Below are positions 18,465-27,488 of a stretch of DNA of 37,862 nucleotides, piece by piece (the stretch's first letter is position 1; each line of letters begins with the position of its first letter). This DNA comes from Gammaproteobacteria bacterium. Its GTDB lineage: Bacteria > Pseudomonadota > Gammaproteobacteria > Pseudomonadales > Azotimanducaceae. Under the pieces are notes generated by a model that saw nothing but the letters and a program-made list of their open reading frames with translations, had not been told where the DNA came from and ran no database searches. Location of the stretch: NCBI GenBank assembly GCA_005799745.1, contig SYFY01000096.1, positions 1-37,862 on the forward strand. Reading direction: 5' to 3'. The position numbers and the translations under genes are program-made.

Positions 18465-19604
18465 TCAGCGAATCGCGCGGTCGCGTTCAGCGTCCGCCCG
18501 GTCATTGACGTCACGAATTTCATCCGCCAAGTCCTGGACGATATCGTCATTGCGCGGAGCAACCGCCGCCGCCGCACCGGCTTTCTGCAACTGTTCGAGT
18601 GGCAGCATCATCATATTGTTGCCATCGACGTCCACCATGATCTTGGACGTATTGCCTAAAACCGATTCCATCGTGTCGATGTAGAGTCGATCCCGGGTCA
18701 CCCCTTTGGCACCCTGGTACTCTTTTAGCAGCTTGGTAAAACGTTCCGCCTCACCATCGGCGCGCGCGGTCACCTGGTCGCGGTACGCATTGGCGCGTTC
18801 GATCTGCTTTTGTGCTTCGCCGCGTGCCTGCGGTACCACGCTTTCCGCCACCGCATTGGCTTCGTTAATCACACGTTGTTCGTCTTCTTTGGCTTTTTGC
18901 ACATCATCGAACGCTTCACGCACCTGGTTCGGTGGTGACGTACGATCGATGTTCACTTTGGAAACGAGAATGCCGGTGCGATAACGATCCAGGTAATTCT
19001 GCAAGCGCTCCTGCACTTCCAGACCAATGGCTTCACGACCTTCGGTCATGGCCTGGTCCATTTCGCTTCCACCGACGACATGGCGCAGCGCGCTCTCCGT
19101 GGCATGCACAAGGCTCGTCACCGGATTACGCACTTCGACGACGAATGCTTTCGGATCGTTGATGACCCACTGCACGGTCAGGCTTACCTCAACGATGTTC
19201 TCGTCTTCAGTCAACATCTGCGCGGAATGCTCGTGGGATTGCACGCGGGTAACGTTCACTTTCTCCACACGATCGATGATTGGTGGGTTCCAGTGCAGCC
19301 CTGGCATAACCGGGTCTTCCTGCACGGCACCGAAGCGGAACACGACGCCCCGCTCTTGTTCGTCGACCTGATAGACACCGAGACCAAAGTACAAAAGGAC
19401 GATGAGCCCAAGCCCGAGGCCTAGCAGGCCACCGGCGGCTTTGACATCACCACCACCTGGCCCACCACCCCGGCCTTTGCCGAAGATGCCAGAGAGTTGT
19501 GCCTGTAGTTTACGGAAGGCTTCGTCGAGATCAGGAGGTCCCTGATCGCCACCTCGGCCACCCCACGGGTCACGATTGCCGCCGCCCGGCTCATTCCACG
19601 CCAT
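18465..19604 (-). CDS. hflK: HflK, FtsH protease modulator subunit
   Basis: HflK is the partner of HflC in the HflKC complex with FtsH. From the ATG at 19604 it is 379 residues. A Gly/Pro/Asp-rich cytoplasmic tail (MAWNEPGGGNRDPWGG) resembles other HflK starts. A transmembrane segment near residues 60-80 (AGGLLGLGLGLIVLLYFGLG), the SPFH domain (VDEQERGVVFRFGAV), and a long coiled region follow. The frame extends 15 codons further upstream without family similarity. There is a 63-base gap after hflX, where no clear terminator is visible. Confidence 0.96.
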   Translation of the reverse strand: MAWNEPGGGNRDPWGGRGGDQGPPDLDEAFRKLQAQLSGIFGKGRGGGPGGGDVKAAGGLLGLGLGLIVLLYFGLGVYQVDEQERGVVFRFGAVQEDPVMPGLHWNPPIIDRVEKVNVTRVQSHEHSAQMLTEDENIVEVSLTVQWVINDPKAFVVEVRNPVTSLVHATESALRHVVGGSEMDQAMTEGREAIGLEVQERLQNYLDRYRTGILVSKVNIDRTSPPNQVREAFDDVQKAKEDEQRVINEANAVAESVVPQARGEAQKQIERANAYRDQVTARADGEAERFTKLLKEYQGAKGVTRDRLYIDTMESVLGNTSKIMVDVDGNNMMMLPLEQLQKAGAAAAVAPRNDDIVQDLADEIRDVNDRADAERDRAIR

Positions 19605-19667
19605 ATCGATTCTGGGTAATGTCGTTAGGGGGCCTGATTCTAGCCTCAATCGCTCGCTAGCGGGGAG

Positions 19668-20984
19668 CTATGAGACAGCGGCTACCCGTTCGATTTCTTC
19701 GATGAGTCCCCGATGGGTTTGGCGCAGGCGCCCCAAGAGCTGTTCATCCGCAAGCACAGTAATGGAAACCGATCCATCTTCACGAATGTCCTCGGATTGA
19801 ACCGCACCTTGGGAGTAGAGCCAGGCGCGCGTTTGGCCATCTTCCGGACCGAGCAAGACACGAACGGCCGGTCGATGGACGCCAAAGGTATTGCCCATGG
19901 CCTCGATGAGCTCTGCGATGCCCTGGCGGGTGACCGCACTCACCGCCACACCGGGTATCGCGGTATCACCAAACGGATGTTCCTCGATGGGCCCTTCGAT
20001 CCGGTCGATCTTGTTCCAGACAAGCAGTGTGGGAATGGCGTCAGCACCGATTTCCGCGAGCACACCATTCACCGCGGCGATCTTTTCTGAAGCGCGTGGG
20101 TCACTGGCATCAACCACATGTAACAAGAGGTCTGCGGCAGCCACTTCTTCGAGGGTGGCCTTGAACGCTTCGACAAGACCATGAGGGAGGTTGCTGATGA
20201 AGCCTACGGTGTCGGTGAGGATGCACTCTCCTGCGCCCGGCACCAGGAGCCTGCGCATCGTGGGATCGAGCGTCGCGAACACCTGGTCCTGCACAAAAGT
20301 GGCGGCGGAAGTGAGCGAGTTAAAAAGGGTCGACTTACCCGCATTGGTGTATCCCACCAAAGAAACCACCGGCGCCTGGTTACGTTGCCGACGCTTACGC
20401 GACAACAGCCGCCGTTGCTCCACTTCATCGAGGCGGATCTTCGTCGCCTTGATGCGCGTCGCCAACATGCGTTGATCCAGCTCGATCTGGGTCTCGCCGA
20501 CGCCCGCGCGTCCACCGATACCCCCGCTCTGTCGATCGAGGTGAGTCCAGCCCCGCACCAGCCTCGACTGCGCGTGTTCAAGCTGCGCAAGCTCGACTTG
20601 CAGTTTGCCTTCATGGGTCTGGGCGCGTGCCGCAAAGATATGCAGGATGACTTCAGTGCGCGTAAGCACCGCCATCGACAGCGACTTTTCGAGATTGCGT
20701 TGTTGACCGGGTGAGAGGTCGTGGTTAACCACCAAAACATCCGCACTCAGTGTGGTCGCTTCGGTCTTGATCTCTTCGACCTTGCCTTCACCAATGAACC
20801 AGCGTGGGTCCGGGGCATCGCGCCGCGTGGTCAGACGGCCGACAACGGCAAGATTGAGCGCTCGGCAAAGTTCCGCCAATTCACCCAGATCTGAAACTAC
20901 GGTTTTTTTGCCGCGGCGTTCGCGCCGAAACTCGGCTCCGAGAATCAGCGCTTTTTTTCCGGCGGCGGGACGATCCACAAACAT
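19668..20984 (-). CDS. hflX: Ribosome-rescue GTPase HflX
   Basis: HflX is a GTPase that binds and splits stalled ribosomes, especially after heat or antibiotic stress. The 438 residues comprise the N-terminal HflX domain (GKVEEI, VLVVNHDLSPGQQRNLE, DRTEVILHIFAARAQTHEGKLQVELAQL) and the characteristic glycine-rich SGGIGGRAGVGETQIELD. The GTPase domain has G1 GYTNAGKST, G3 DTVGFISNLP and G4 NKID. It follows hfq after a 109-base gap that contains a near-perfect 32-base palindrome. Confidence 0.98.
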   Translation of the reverse strand: MFVDRPAAGKKALILGAEFRRERRGKKTVVSDLGELAELCRALNLAVVGRLTTRRDAPDPRWFIGEGKVEEIKTEATTLSADVLVVNHDLSPGQQRNLEKSLSMAVLTRTEVILHIFAARAQTHEGKLQVELAQLEHAQSRLVRGWTHLDRQSGGIGGRAGVGETQIELDQRMLATRIKATKIRLDEVEQRRLLSRKRRQRNQAPVVSLVGYTNAGKSTLFNSLTSAATFVQDQVFATLDPTMRRLLVPGAGECILTDTVGFISNLPHGLVEAFKATLEEVAAADLLLHVVDASDPRASEKIAAVNGVLAEIGADAIPTLLVWNKIDRIEGPIEEHPFGDTAIPGVAVSAVTRQGIAELIEAMGNTFGVHRPAVRVLLGPEDGQTRAWLYSQGAVQSEDIREDGSVSITVLADEQLLGRLRQTHRGLIEEIERVAAVS

Positions 20985-21055
20985 GCAACAACCTCCTGCA
21001 GTTCAGCGGAAACCCGGATCGATGAGCGTACTGCTGTGTTGTTGTCTACAGACGC

Positions 21056-21087
21056 CTGATGGTTTTGTTGATCAACAAAGCCATCAG
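21056..21087. repeat. Near-perfect 32-base palindrome between hfq and hflX
   Basis: Two adjoining 16-base arms (21056-21071 and 21072-21087) are inverted copies with a single mismatch, centred on a perfect 14-base palindrome TTGTTGATCAACAA. It lies 6 bases after the hfq stop and 71 bases before hflX. The minus-strand transcript could form a long hairpin, though with almost no loop in the fully paired form. No T tract follows, so it is more likely a protein-binding site, a processing or attenuation hairpin, or a 3'-end stabiliser for hfq mRNA. Confidence 0.65.
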
Positions 21088-21093
21088 CGTTGA

Positions 21094-21345
21094 TCAGTCA
21101 GCATCACTCTTGAGGTCATCGGCACCGGGTAGGACCAGCTTGACGTTGCGTGAGGGCATAACCGTAGAGATGGCGTGTTTATAAACCATCTGACTCGCGG
21201 TGTTCCGCAGCAGAATGACAAACTGATCGAAGGATTCGATCTGGCCTTGCAACTTAATGCCGCTAATGAGATAGATCGACACAGGCACGCGTTCCTTGCG
21301 CAAGGCGTTCAGATAAGGGTCTTGTAGCGATTGCCCCTTTGACAT
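21094..21345 (-). CDS. hfq: RNA chaperone Hfq
   Basis: Hfq is a hexameric Sm-like protein that pairs small RNAs with target mRNAs. The 83 residues include Sm1 ([25 protein letters not shown]) and Sm2 ([12 protein letters not shown]) motifs and the N-terminal [17 protein letters not shown]. The C-terminal tail is very short and acidic (ADDLKSDAD), as in Pseudomonas rather than enterics. The ribosome-binding site GGAGAG is clear. It lies 45 bases after miaA. Confidence 0.98.
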   Translation of the reverse strand: MSKGQSLQDPYLNALRKERVPVSIYLISGIKLQGQIESFDQFVILLRNTASQMVYKHAISTVMPSRNVKLVLPGADDLKSDAD

Positions 21346-21390
21346 GTTGCTCTCCAGGCGACGTGGGCAGCGGGAAGTCTGTCGCTTCCA

Positions 21391-22383
21391 TTACCCTTCC
21401 GGAATTCCGTCGGCACTATGGCCAGCACCTTCACGGAATGCAAGCCGGAGAACCTGTTCGACGTTTCCAGCCATAGAGATTTCAGTCACCCGTTCGAGTG
21501 GAGAATGCGCGTCATCACTGGCGCGATGCCAACTGCGAAGCCATGTGAATTGGCGACGGGCGAGCCCCCGTGTCGCGACCACTGCCGCTTCTTTCATTTC
21601 TGCGGTGAGGCTGCCTGCTTCCAGACCCGCCCAAACTTGCCGATACCCCACAGCGCGAATGGACGCCAGGTTTGGGTGTAGGTCATCTCTTGCGCGAAGC
21701 GCTTCAACTTCGGCGACGAAGCCTTGATCGAACATCTGATCGAGTCGTAAGGCAATCCGCCGATGGACCTCGGCGCGATCCCACGGATCCACCCAGATCT
21801 GCACGAGTCGGGCATCGTGGCGCTCTCTGGCAGTGCGAGCGTTGCCCCAGAACGATGAGATCGGCTGACTCGTGAGCGCGTGAACCTCTAGTGCACGCGA
21901 CAATCGTTGTGGGTTGTTCGGATGAATCTGTTCCGCAGCACGTGGGTCCACGCGCGTAAGTTCCTGGTGAAGTTTGTCCCAACCTTCATGGATCGCACGC
22001 ACCGCGATTTCCCTCCGGATTTCAGCGGTAGATTCCGGCACAGCATCAAAACCGTCGCGAAAACGTCGCAGGTACATCATCGTGCCACCCACCAGGATGG
22101 GGATGCGTTGGTTCGCAAACGCGATCGCGACCGCTGCATCGGCGTCGTTGACAAAGTCACTCACGGAGTACGCTTCTGCAGCATCTCGAATGTCGATCAG
22201 CGCATGAGGGTAACGGATGAGTTCTGCGGCGGTCGGTTTGGCCGTCCCGATGTCAAGACCACGGTAGATCATCGCTGAATCGACCGAGATGAGGTTTGCC
22301 GGGATCCGATCTGCAAGCGCCATGGCGAGATCGGTTTTGCCACTCGCCGTGGCGCCGGTAATGGCGATGATGAGCCGATTCAT
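21391..22383 (-). CDS. miaA: tRNA dimethylallyltransferase MiaA
   Basis: MiaA transfers the dimethylallyl group to A37 of tRNAs reading codons that begin with U. The 330 residues have the P-loop GATASGKTDLAMALA (residues 10-24), the conserved SVDSAMIYRGLDIGTAKPT, the LVGGTMMYLRRFRDG segment, and the RRQFTWLR motif near the C-terminus. It begins 3 bases after mutL. Confidence 0.98.
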   Translation of the reverse strand: MNRLIIAITGATASGKTDLAMALADRIPANLISVDSAMIYRGLDIGTAKPTAAELIRYPHALIDIRDAAEAYSVSDFVNDADAAVAIAFANQRIPILVGGTMMYLRRFRDGFDAVPESTAEIRREIAVRAIHEGWDKLHQELTRVDPRAAEQIHPNNPQRLSRALEVHALTSQPISSFWGNARTARERHDARLVQIWVDPWDRAEVHRRIALRLDQMFDQGFVAEVEALRARDDLHPNLASIRAVGYRQVWAGLEAGSLTAEMKEAAVVATRGLARRQFTWLRSWHRASDDAHSPLERVTEISMAGNVEQVLRLAFREGAGHSADGIPEG

Positions 22384-22386
22384 GGA

Positions 22387-24177
22387 TCAACGGCCCCTGA
22401 GGAAGAGGCGATCCAGTTCCTCCATCGAAAGCTCCCGATAGGTAGGCCGGCCATGGTTGCATTGGCCGGCGTTTTCCGTGACCTCCATATCACGCAGCAG
22501 TGCATTCATTTCAACGATGCTCATGGGTCGATTGGCGCGGACGGAGCCATGGCACGCGAGGGTCGCAAGCAGATCCAGTTGGTGATGCTCCATACGATGG
22601 CTTTGCCCCGACTCGGCGAGATCGCCGAGCACATCCACCAACATGGCCGCCGCATCACCGCCGGTCAGCGACAAAGGTATTTCTTTGACTTTGAGCGTTG
22701 CACTGCCCATTCGATCGACCACCAAGCCACTCGCGGCCAGCAATTCATGATGTTCTTCGGCAAGATCGGCTTCGGCCTCCGTAACACTTACCACCTGCGG
22801 CACCAACAAACGCTGGGTACGCGGCCCTTCCTGCAATCGTTGCGCCTTCATACGCTCATACACCACCCGCTCGTGAGCGGCGTGGATGTCAACCAGAATC
22901 AGACCACGGGCGTTCTGTGCAAGCAGGTAAACACCATGGAGTTGTGCAAGTGCAAAGCCGAGGGGTGGTAACGTCGAAGACGCCGTTGCAGCCTCTAATC
23001 GTGTGTCGTTACGAAACCCATCGTCTCGCTGTGTCGCCAACGTTTCAGGCAAAGGTGCAGCCGACCAATCTGATGCGACATCCCTCGCCACCAGCGGGAT
23101 GGATAACCCGAGACCACCTTGCATTGGAACGGTCTGTGCGGACGACAACGGAGGATGGCCCGTCGCCGCCACTTCCGGATTCGATGTCGGGCGCACATCC
23201 CGTAAGGCACGGCTCAACATCCCAAAGATGAAATCATGGACATCACGTGCTTCGCGAAAGCGCACTTCGTGTTTTGTCGGGTGCACATTTACGTCAACCG
23301 CTTCCGGTGGTAAATCGAGTTGGATCACAAACACCGGGTGGCGCATACCGAAAAGCACATCTCGATAGGCCTGGCGAACTGCATGGGCTACGAGTTTGTC
23401 GCGCACGACACGGCGATTGACGAAGAAGTACTGGTGATCGGCGTGTGCGCGGGAAAAGGTCGGCAGGGCCACCCAGCCATGCAAGTGATACGGTCCGCGG
23501 CGTTCATCGATCAAGATCGAACGCGCTGGAAACTCCTCACCGAGCAATCGCGCCATGCGTTGTTCAAAGGCACCGGCGGGAAGAATCAGTTTCGATCCGC
23601 CTTGCAGCAGTTCAAACGCCACGTCGGGCTCCGCGAGCATCAGTCGACGCAGGGTGGTGTCGATCGCTTGTGCTTCACTGCGTTCGGTCTTCAGGAACTT
23701 ACGACGCGCCGGTGTGTTATAGAAAAGATCACGCACTTCGACGCTGGTGCCTACTGGATGTGGCGCCGGTCGATCATGCAGCACTTCGCCTGCCACCATC
23801 GCGAGTGCATGACCGTGTGTGTCGTCGGCTGTTCGAGATTGGATTTCGACGCGCGCGACCGAGGAAATACTGGCCAGCGCCTCACCACGAAAACCAAGGC
23901 TGCCGATGATGAAGAGATCATCAACACTACGTATCTTGCTGGTGGCGTGGCGCGCAAACGCACGGGGCAATTCATCCGCCGGCATCCCGTGGCCGTTATC
24001 GCGTACCAGGATGCGGGTCATCCCACCTTGTTCGGTGTGCACCACGATTTGGGTAGCGCCTGCATCGAGGCTGTTTTCAACGAGCTCTTTAACGATGGAG
24101 GCCGGACGCTCAACCACTTCGCCGGCAGCGATCTGGTTGGCGACCACCTGAGGCAGTACTTGTATGCGAGGAACCAT
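22387..24177 (-). CDS. mutL: DNA mismatch repair protein MutL, endonuclease type
   Basis: MutL couples mismatch recognition by MutS to strand excision. The 596 residues carry GHKL ATPase motifs at the N-terminus (NQIAAGEVVERPASIVKELVENSLDAG, RDNGHGMP, RHATSKI, GSLGFRGEALASI). The C-terminal domain contains DIHAAHERVVYE, matching the metal-binding endonuclease motif D-x-H-A-x2-E-x4-E, plus ACHGSVRA and QCNHGRP. These are missing in E. coli MutL and indicate nicking activity without MutH. I chose ATG 24177; a GTG directly before it is also in frame. It starts 4 bases after amiB. Confidence 0.97.
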   Translation of the reverse strand: MVPRIQVLPQVVANQIAAGEVVERPASIVKELVENSLDAGATQIVVHTEQGGMTRILVRDNGHGMPADELPRAFARHATSKIRSVDDLFIIGSLGFRGEALASISSVARVEIQSRTADDTHGHALAMVAGEVLHDRPAPHPVGTSVEVRDLFYNTPARRKFLKTERSEAQAIDTTLRRLMLAEPDVAFELLQGGSKLILPAGAFEQRMARLLGEEFPARSILIDERRGPYHLHGWVALPTFSRAHADHQYFFVNRRVVRDKLVAHAVRQAYRDVLFGMRHPVFVIQLDLPPEAVDVNVHPTKHEVRFREARDVHDFIFGMLSRALRDVRPTSNPEVAATGHPPLSSAQTVPMQGGLGLSIPLVARDVASDWSAAPLPETLATQRDDGFRNDTRLEAATASSTLPPLGFALAQLHGVYLLAQNARGLILVDIHAAHERVVYERMKAQRLQEGPRTQRLLVPQVVSVTEAEADLAEEHHELLAASGLVVDRMGSATLKVKEIPLSLTGGDAAAMLVDVLGDLAESGQSHRMEHHQLDLLATLACHGSVRANRPMSIVEMNALLRDMEVTENAGQCNHGRPTYRELSMEELDRLFLRGR

Positions 24178-24181
24178 CACA

Positions 24182-25540
24182 TCAGCTCGCCGGAATGACG
24201 AGCACCTGCCCGATGCGCACCGTGTCGGATTTCAACTTGTTGGCTTCTCGAATCTTTCGCTGACTCACACCAAAGCGACTGGCGACTTGGGACAACGTGT
24301 CACCACGTACCACCACATAACGCGTGCCTTGTGCACGCGAAGGGTCTTGCGCGAGTTGTTTTGCTAACAACGTTCCGGGGGGCGGCGCATTTTCGAGCCA
24401 AGTCTGAATGCCACGAACAATGGCGGTCGCGATCTTCTCTTGATGCGCGGCCTGTGAGAGACGACGCGCTTCCGCAGGGTTCGACAGAAAGCCGGTCTCC
24501 ACCAGAATCGAGGGGATGTCCGGGGCTTTAAGCACCATGAATCCAGCTTGTTCAACAAAGCGTTTGTGTAGGTGCGTAGTGCGACCAAGACTCGACAGCA
24601 CGGACTTACCGGCATCATTGCTGGCAGAGCGGTTACCGTCCATGGCGAGATCCAGCAGTACCGAACGCAGCACAGGATCTTTGTCAGAGAGAGAAACTTC
24701 ACCCACCCCTCCGATGAGGTCCGAGCTGTTCTCTTTCTGCACAAGCCAACGCCCCATTTCCGACGTCGCACCGCGCTCAGACAACGTGAACACCGAGGCA
24801 CCACTGACATGCGCCCGCGTGAATGCGTCAGCGTGAATCGATACAAAAAGATCAGCGCGCGCCTCCCGCGCGATATGCACACGATCACGCAGCGCGATGT
24901 AGTAGTCGCCATCACGCACGAGCTTGGATTTAAAGCCGCGTAGCCCATCAATCTTGTCCGCCACGCGCTTCGAAATCTGCATGACGATGTTTTTCTCATA
25001 TTGCCGATTGGCGGCAATGGCGCCGGGATCTTCACCGCCGTGACCGGCATCAATCGCAATCAGGACATCGCGATCACCTTGTTCGCGCGGAACTTCAATC
25101 GGCTTACGTCGTTCCGCTCCACCCGCGAGGAGGTCAACCACAAGACGAGGTCCGTAGGGGGCGATCGGTGCGAGTGTGAACGCCTTGGGTTCGAGTTGAC
25201 CTTTAAGTCCAATGATCAGTCGGTAGTCTTGGCCCACCACTTCGCCCTGAATATTACTGATGCGTTGACGTGAGGCAGCGACCATTTCCGTATCGAGCTT
25301 GGCGCCGGGCTTCGTTGCCGCGAAGTGAATGATCGTCTTACCGGTCTCTTTGACGAGCTCGTACTTCACCACTTCCGTGGTATCAAACACGATACGAGTG
25401 TGATCGGGCGCATCGTGAACGCGAATGTCCTCGAGGACGTTGGCCGCAAACGAGGGTGAGGTGACCAGCCACAGGACGATCGCGGCAAGGCAGCGACGGG
25501 CGCACGCCAATGCCATCGTGATGTCATCCTTTGCTCTCAT
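24182..25540 (-). CDS. amiB: N-acetylmuramoyl-L-alanine amidase AmiB-type, with AMIN and LysM domains
   Basis: This periplasmic zinc amidase cuts the stem peptide from peptidoglycan at the division septum and is controlled by EnvC/NlpD-type activators. The 452 residues begin with a signal peptide (about residues 10-33, ending PSFAAN). An AMIN domain (about 35-135) follows, then the Amidase_3 domain with zinc and catalytic residues in DAGHGGEDPGA, QYEKNIV, SIHADAF and ILVETGFLSN. A C-terminal LysM repeat (YVVVRGDTLSQVASRFGVS) completes it. Its start overlaps the tsaE stop by 4 bases. Position before mutL matches amiB of E. coli. Confidence 0.95.
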   Translation of the reverse strand: MRAKDDITMALACARRCLAAIVLWLVTSPSFAANVLEDIRVHDAPDHTRIVFDTTEVVKYELVKETGKTIIHFAATKPGAKLDTEMVAASRQRISNIQGEVVGQDYRLIIGLKGQLEPKAFTLAPIAPYGPRLVVDLLAGGAERRKPIEVPREQGDRDVLIAIDAGHGGEDPGAIAANRQYEKNIVMQISKRVADKIDGLRGFKSKLVRDGDYYIALRDRVHIAREARADLFVSIHADAFTRAHVSGASVFTLSERGATSEMGRWLVQKENSSDLIGGVGEVSLSDKDPVLRSVLLDLAMDGNRSASNDAGKSVLSSLGRTTHLHKRFVEQAGFMVLKAPDIPSILVETGFLSNPAEARRLSQAAHQEKIATAIVRGIQTWLENAPPPGTLLAKQLAQDPSRAQGTRYVVVRGDTLSQVASRFGVSQRKIREANKLKSDTVRIGQVLVIPAS

Positions 25541-25980
25541 GCGGTATGCGCTCCAGTGCGTACGTCCAGGTGCACCTGACGGTGATCACCTGTGACCACC
25601 AGCGTGACCGAGATGTCAGCAGGAGGCAACACGTCGGCACCTCGTTCGGGCCACTCAACGAGTCGGATCCCTGGTTCAGCGAGCAAGTCATCAAGACCCA
25701 CAAAGGTCAGTTCATCCGCTCTCGCCACACGATAAAGATCGAGATGCGAAATTCGATAGCCGTTGACTTCATAGGGTTCTAACAACGTGTACGTCGGGCT
25801 CTTTACCGCGCCTTCATAACCGAACGCCCGCAAAATACCGCGACACAACGTAGTCTTGCCGGCACCGAGATCGCCTTGCAGCCAAACACAGGCATTGCCC
25901 TGAAATCGTTCTCGCAGGAGATCCGCGATCTCGGCACCAAGCTCGAGCGTGTCGGATTCAGTATGCAATCTCCGCATCAT
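25537..25980 (-). CDS. tsaE: tRNA t6A biosynthesis ATPase TsaE
   Basis: TsaE is the ATPase of the TsaBDE complex that makes N6-threonylcarbamoyladenosine at A37 of ANN-decoding tRNAs. The 147 residues have Walker A GDLGAGKTTLCRGIL (about 39-53), the conserved SPTYTLLEPYE, HLDLYRV, and RLVEWPERG motifs. It overlaps the preceding nnrD/E gene and the following amiB gene by 4 bases each. Confidence 0.97.
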   Translation of the reverse strand: MMRRLHTESDTLELGAEIADLLRERFQGNACVWLQGDLGAGKTTLCRGILRAFGYEGAVKSPTYTLLEPYEVNGYRISHLDLYRVARADELTFVGLDDLLAEPGIRLVEWPERGADVLPPADISVTLVVTGDHRQVHLDVRTGAHTA

Positions 25981-27461
25981 GGCAAGTGACAGAGTTCATC
26001 GATGATGTCGGTGGCGATGATAGCGTACACATTTCGCCGCTTGGCTGCAGCGTCACCACACAGGGCGTGTGCAAGCACCCCGAGCTGCGCGGCACGATAG
26101 GGAGGCTCACCACCCGCAACACGTGCGGCGATGATGCCGCAGAGTACGTCACCCATGCCCGCCGTCGCCATGCCAGGATTGCCTGCATCACACACAGAGA
26201 GATGTGAGTCATCGGCGATCAGCGAGCCTGCACCTTTTAACACCGCTACAGCACCCATGAGCTCAACAAGCGCGCGCACGCTCGAGGTTCGATTCGCCTG
26301 AATCTCTGCTGCGGGCGCACCCAGCAACCGTGCAGCTTCGGCGATGTGGGGGGTTATCACTGCGGGTCGTAGGCGCTTTGGCGCAGCGACCCAATGAATG
26401 AAGCCATCGGCATCGAGCACCACCGGCGCATCGCAATGCCGGGATACCGCGTCGAAACACGCTGCACCCCAAGGTTCGCGACCCAGCCCAGGGCCGAGTA
26501 CGACACAGTCAGCTCGTGGCAACAACGACTGCATCGCCTGTTCATCAGCGGCATCAATCACCATCAGTTCCGGACGACGCGCGATAATTGCAGCCCGATG
26601 TTCAGGCCGCGTCGCCACCGTCACCATGCCCGCGCCGGCACGTAGCGCAGCTTCTCCAGCGAGAATGACTGCACCACCCATGTTGAGATCACCGCCGCAA
26701 ACAACCACATGTCCACGCTGGTGTTTGTAGCTATTGATTGGCAGCTTTGGTCTGGGCGGAAGTGCTGTCAGCAACTCGACGCCTTCACCACACAAATCTG
26801 CGGGCACACCGAGATCGTCATAACAAAGCCGTCCACACACCTCGCGACCAAGTCCAGTGAATTGGCCGATCTTGCGAGTGATGAAGGTGGTGGTGATCGT
26901 GGCATCGATCACGACACCGCTTGGATCACCTGTAGGACCACCGGTATCCGCATCAAGCCCTGTGGGGATATCGATGGCCAATACCGGGCGACCCAGTGCG
27001 TTGATACGCCCGACGATTTCAGCGAAGGGTTGACGTAGCGCTCCGGTTTGGCCCGTCCCCAGCATCGCGTCAACGAGGACATCACCCGGCTTCCAATTCC
27101 CGTTTGCGGCTTCGACCTGGCTCACGCCGTGATCTCGCGCAAACTCAACGGCCAAAGCCGCGTCTCCTGCACTCGGCGGCGGGCCAATTTGGACCAGAGT
27201 GGTCTCAAGACCAAAGGTCTTCGCCAAACCAGCCACGATATAGCCATCCCCCGCGTTGTTACCCTTGCCACAAAAAACGGTGATGGACCGAGCATCCGGC
27301 CAGTTTTGCAACAAGCAAGCAAACGCAAACCGCCCTGCGCGCTGCATAAGTTCGAACCCGGAGACTCCGAGTGCGGCGATAGCCCGTGCATCGGCAGCAC
27401 GGCTCTGGGCGGCGGTGTAAACGCTGGTATAAAGAGATGAACTGTTCAGGGCGGCATCCAA
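25977..27461 (-). CDS. nnr: Bifunctional NAD(P)H-hydrate epimerase / ADP-dependent dehydratase
   Basis: This enzyme repairs hydrated NAD(P)H: the N-terminal half epimerises NAD(P)HX and the C-terminal half dehydrates S-NAD(P)HX using ADP. The YjeF N domain begins at VYTAAQSRAADARAI and includes GKGNNAGDGYIVA and VLVDAMLGTG. The C-terminal kinase-like domain has KHQRGHVVVCGGD, LGPGLGRE, VLDADGF and NPGMATAGMGDVLCGIIAA. The frame runs on to 27602 across queG and its promoter, so the TTG at 27461 is the best start (494 residues, 18 before the family start). No ATG or GTG exists there. A near-leaderless mRNA is suggested by the AGTATACT box 13 bases upstream. Confidence 0.92.
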   Translation of the reverse strand: MDAALNSSSLYTSVYTAAQSRAADARAIAALGVSGFELMQRAGRFAFACLLQNWPDARSITVFCGKGNNAGDGYIVAGLAKTFGLETTLVQIGPPPSAGDAALAVEFARDHGVSQVEAANGNWKPGDVLVDAMLGTGQTGALRQPFAEIVGRINALGRPVLAIDIPTGLDADTGGPTGDPSGVVIDATITTTFITRKIGQFTGLGREVCGRLCYDDLGVPADLCGEGVELLTALPPRPKLPINSYKHQRGHVVVCGGDLNMGGAVILAGEAALRAGAGMVTVATRPEHRAAIIARRPELMVIDAADEQAMQSLLPRADCVVLGPGLGREPWGAACFDAVSRHCDAPVVLDADGFIHWVAAPKRLRPAVITPHIAEAARLLGAPAAEIQANRTSSVRALVELMGAVAVLKGAGSLIADDSHLSVCDAGNPGMATAGMGDVLCGIIAARVAGGEPPYRAAQLGVLAHALCGDAAAKRRNVYAIIATDIIDELCHLP

Positions 27462-27473
27462 TCTGACCGCACC

Positions 27474-27481
27474 AGTATACT
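27474..27481. promoter_or_regulatory. Symmetric -10-like box AGTATACT shared by divergent genes
   Basis: AGTATACT is a perfect palindrome, so each strand reads TATACT, five of six bases of the -10 consensus. On the plus strand it ends 7 bases before the queG ATG; on the minus strand it ends 13 bases before the TTG of nnr. Only 27 bases separate the two start codons. The -35 positions are weak on both strands. A bidirectional promoter giving leaderless or near-leaderless messages is inference. Confidence 0.4.
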
Positions 27482-27488
27482 CGCGGCC

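Noticed and set aside
23320-24198. 292-codon plus-strand frame opposite mutL
   Set aside because: Antisense shadow; the mutL frame carries all conserved motifs.
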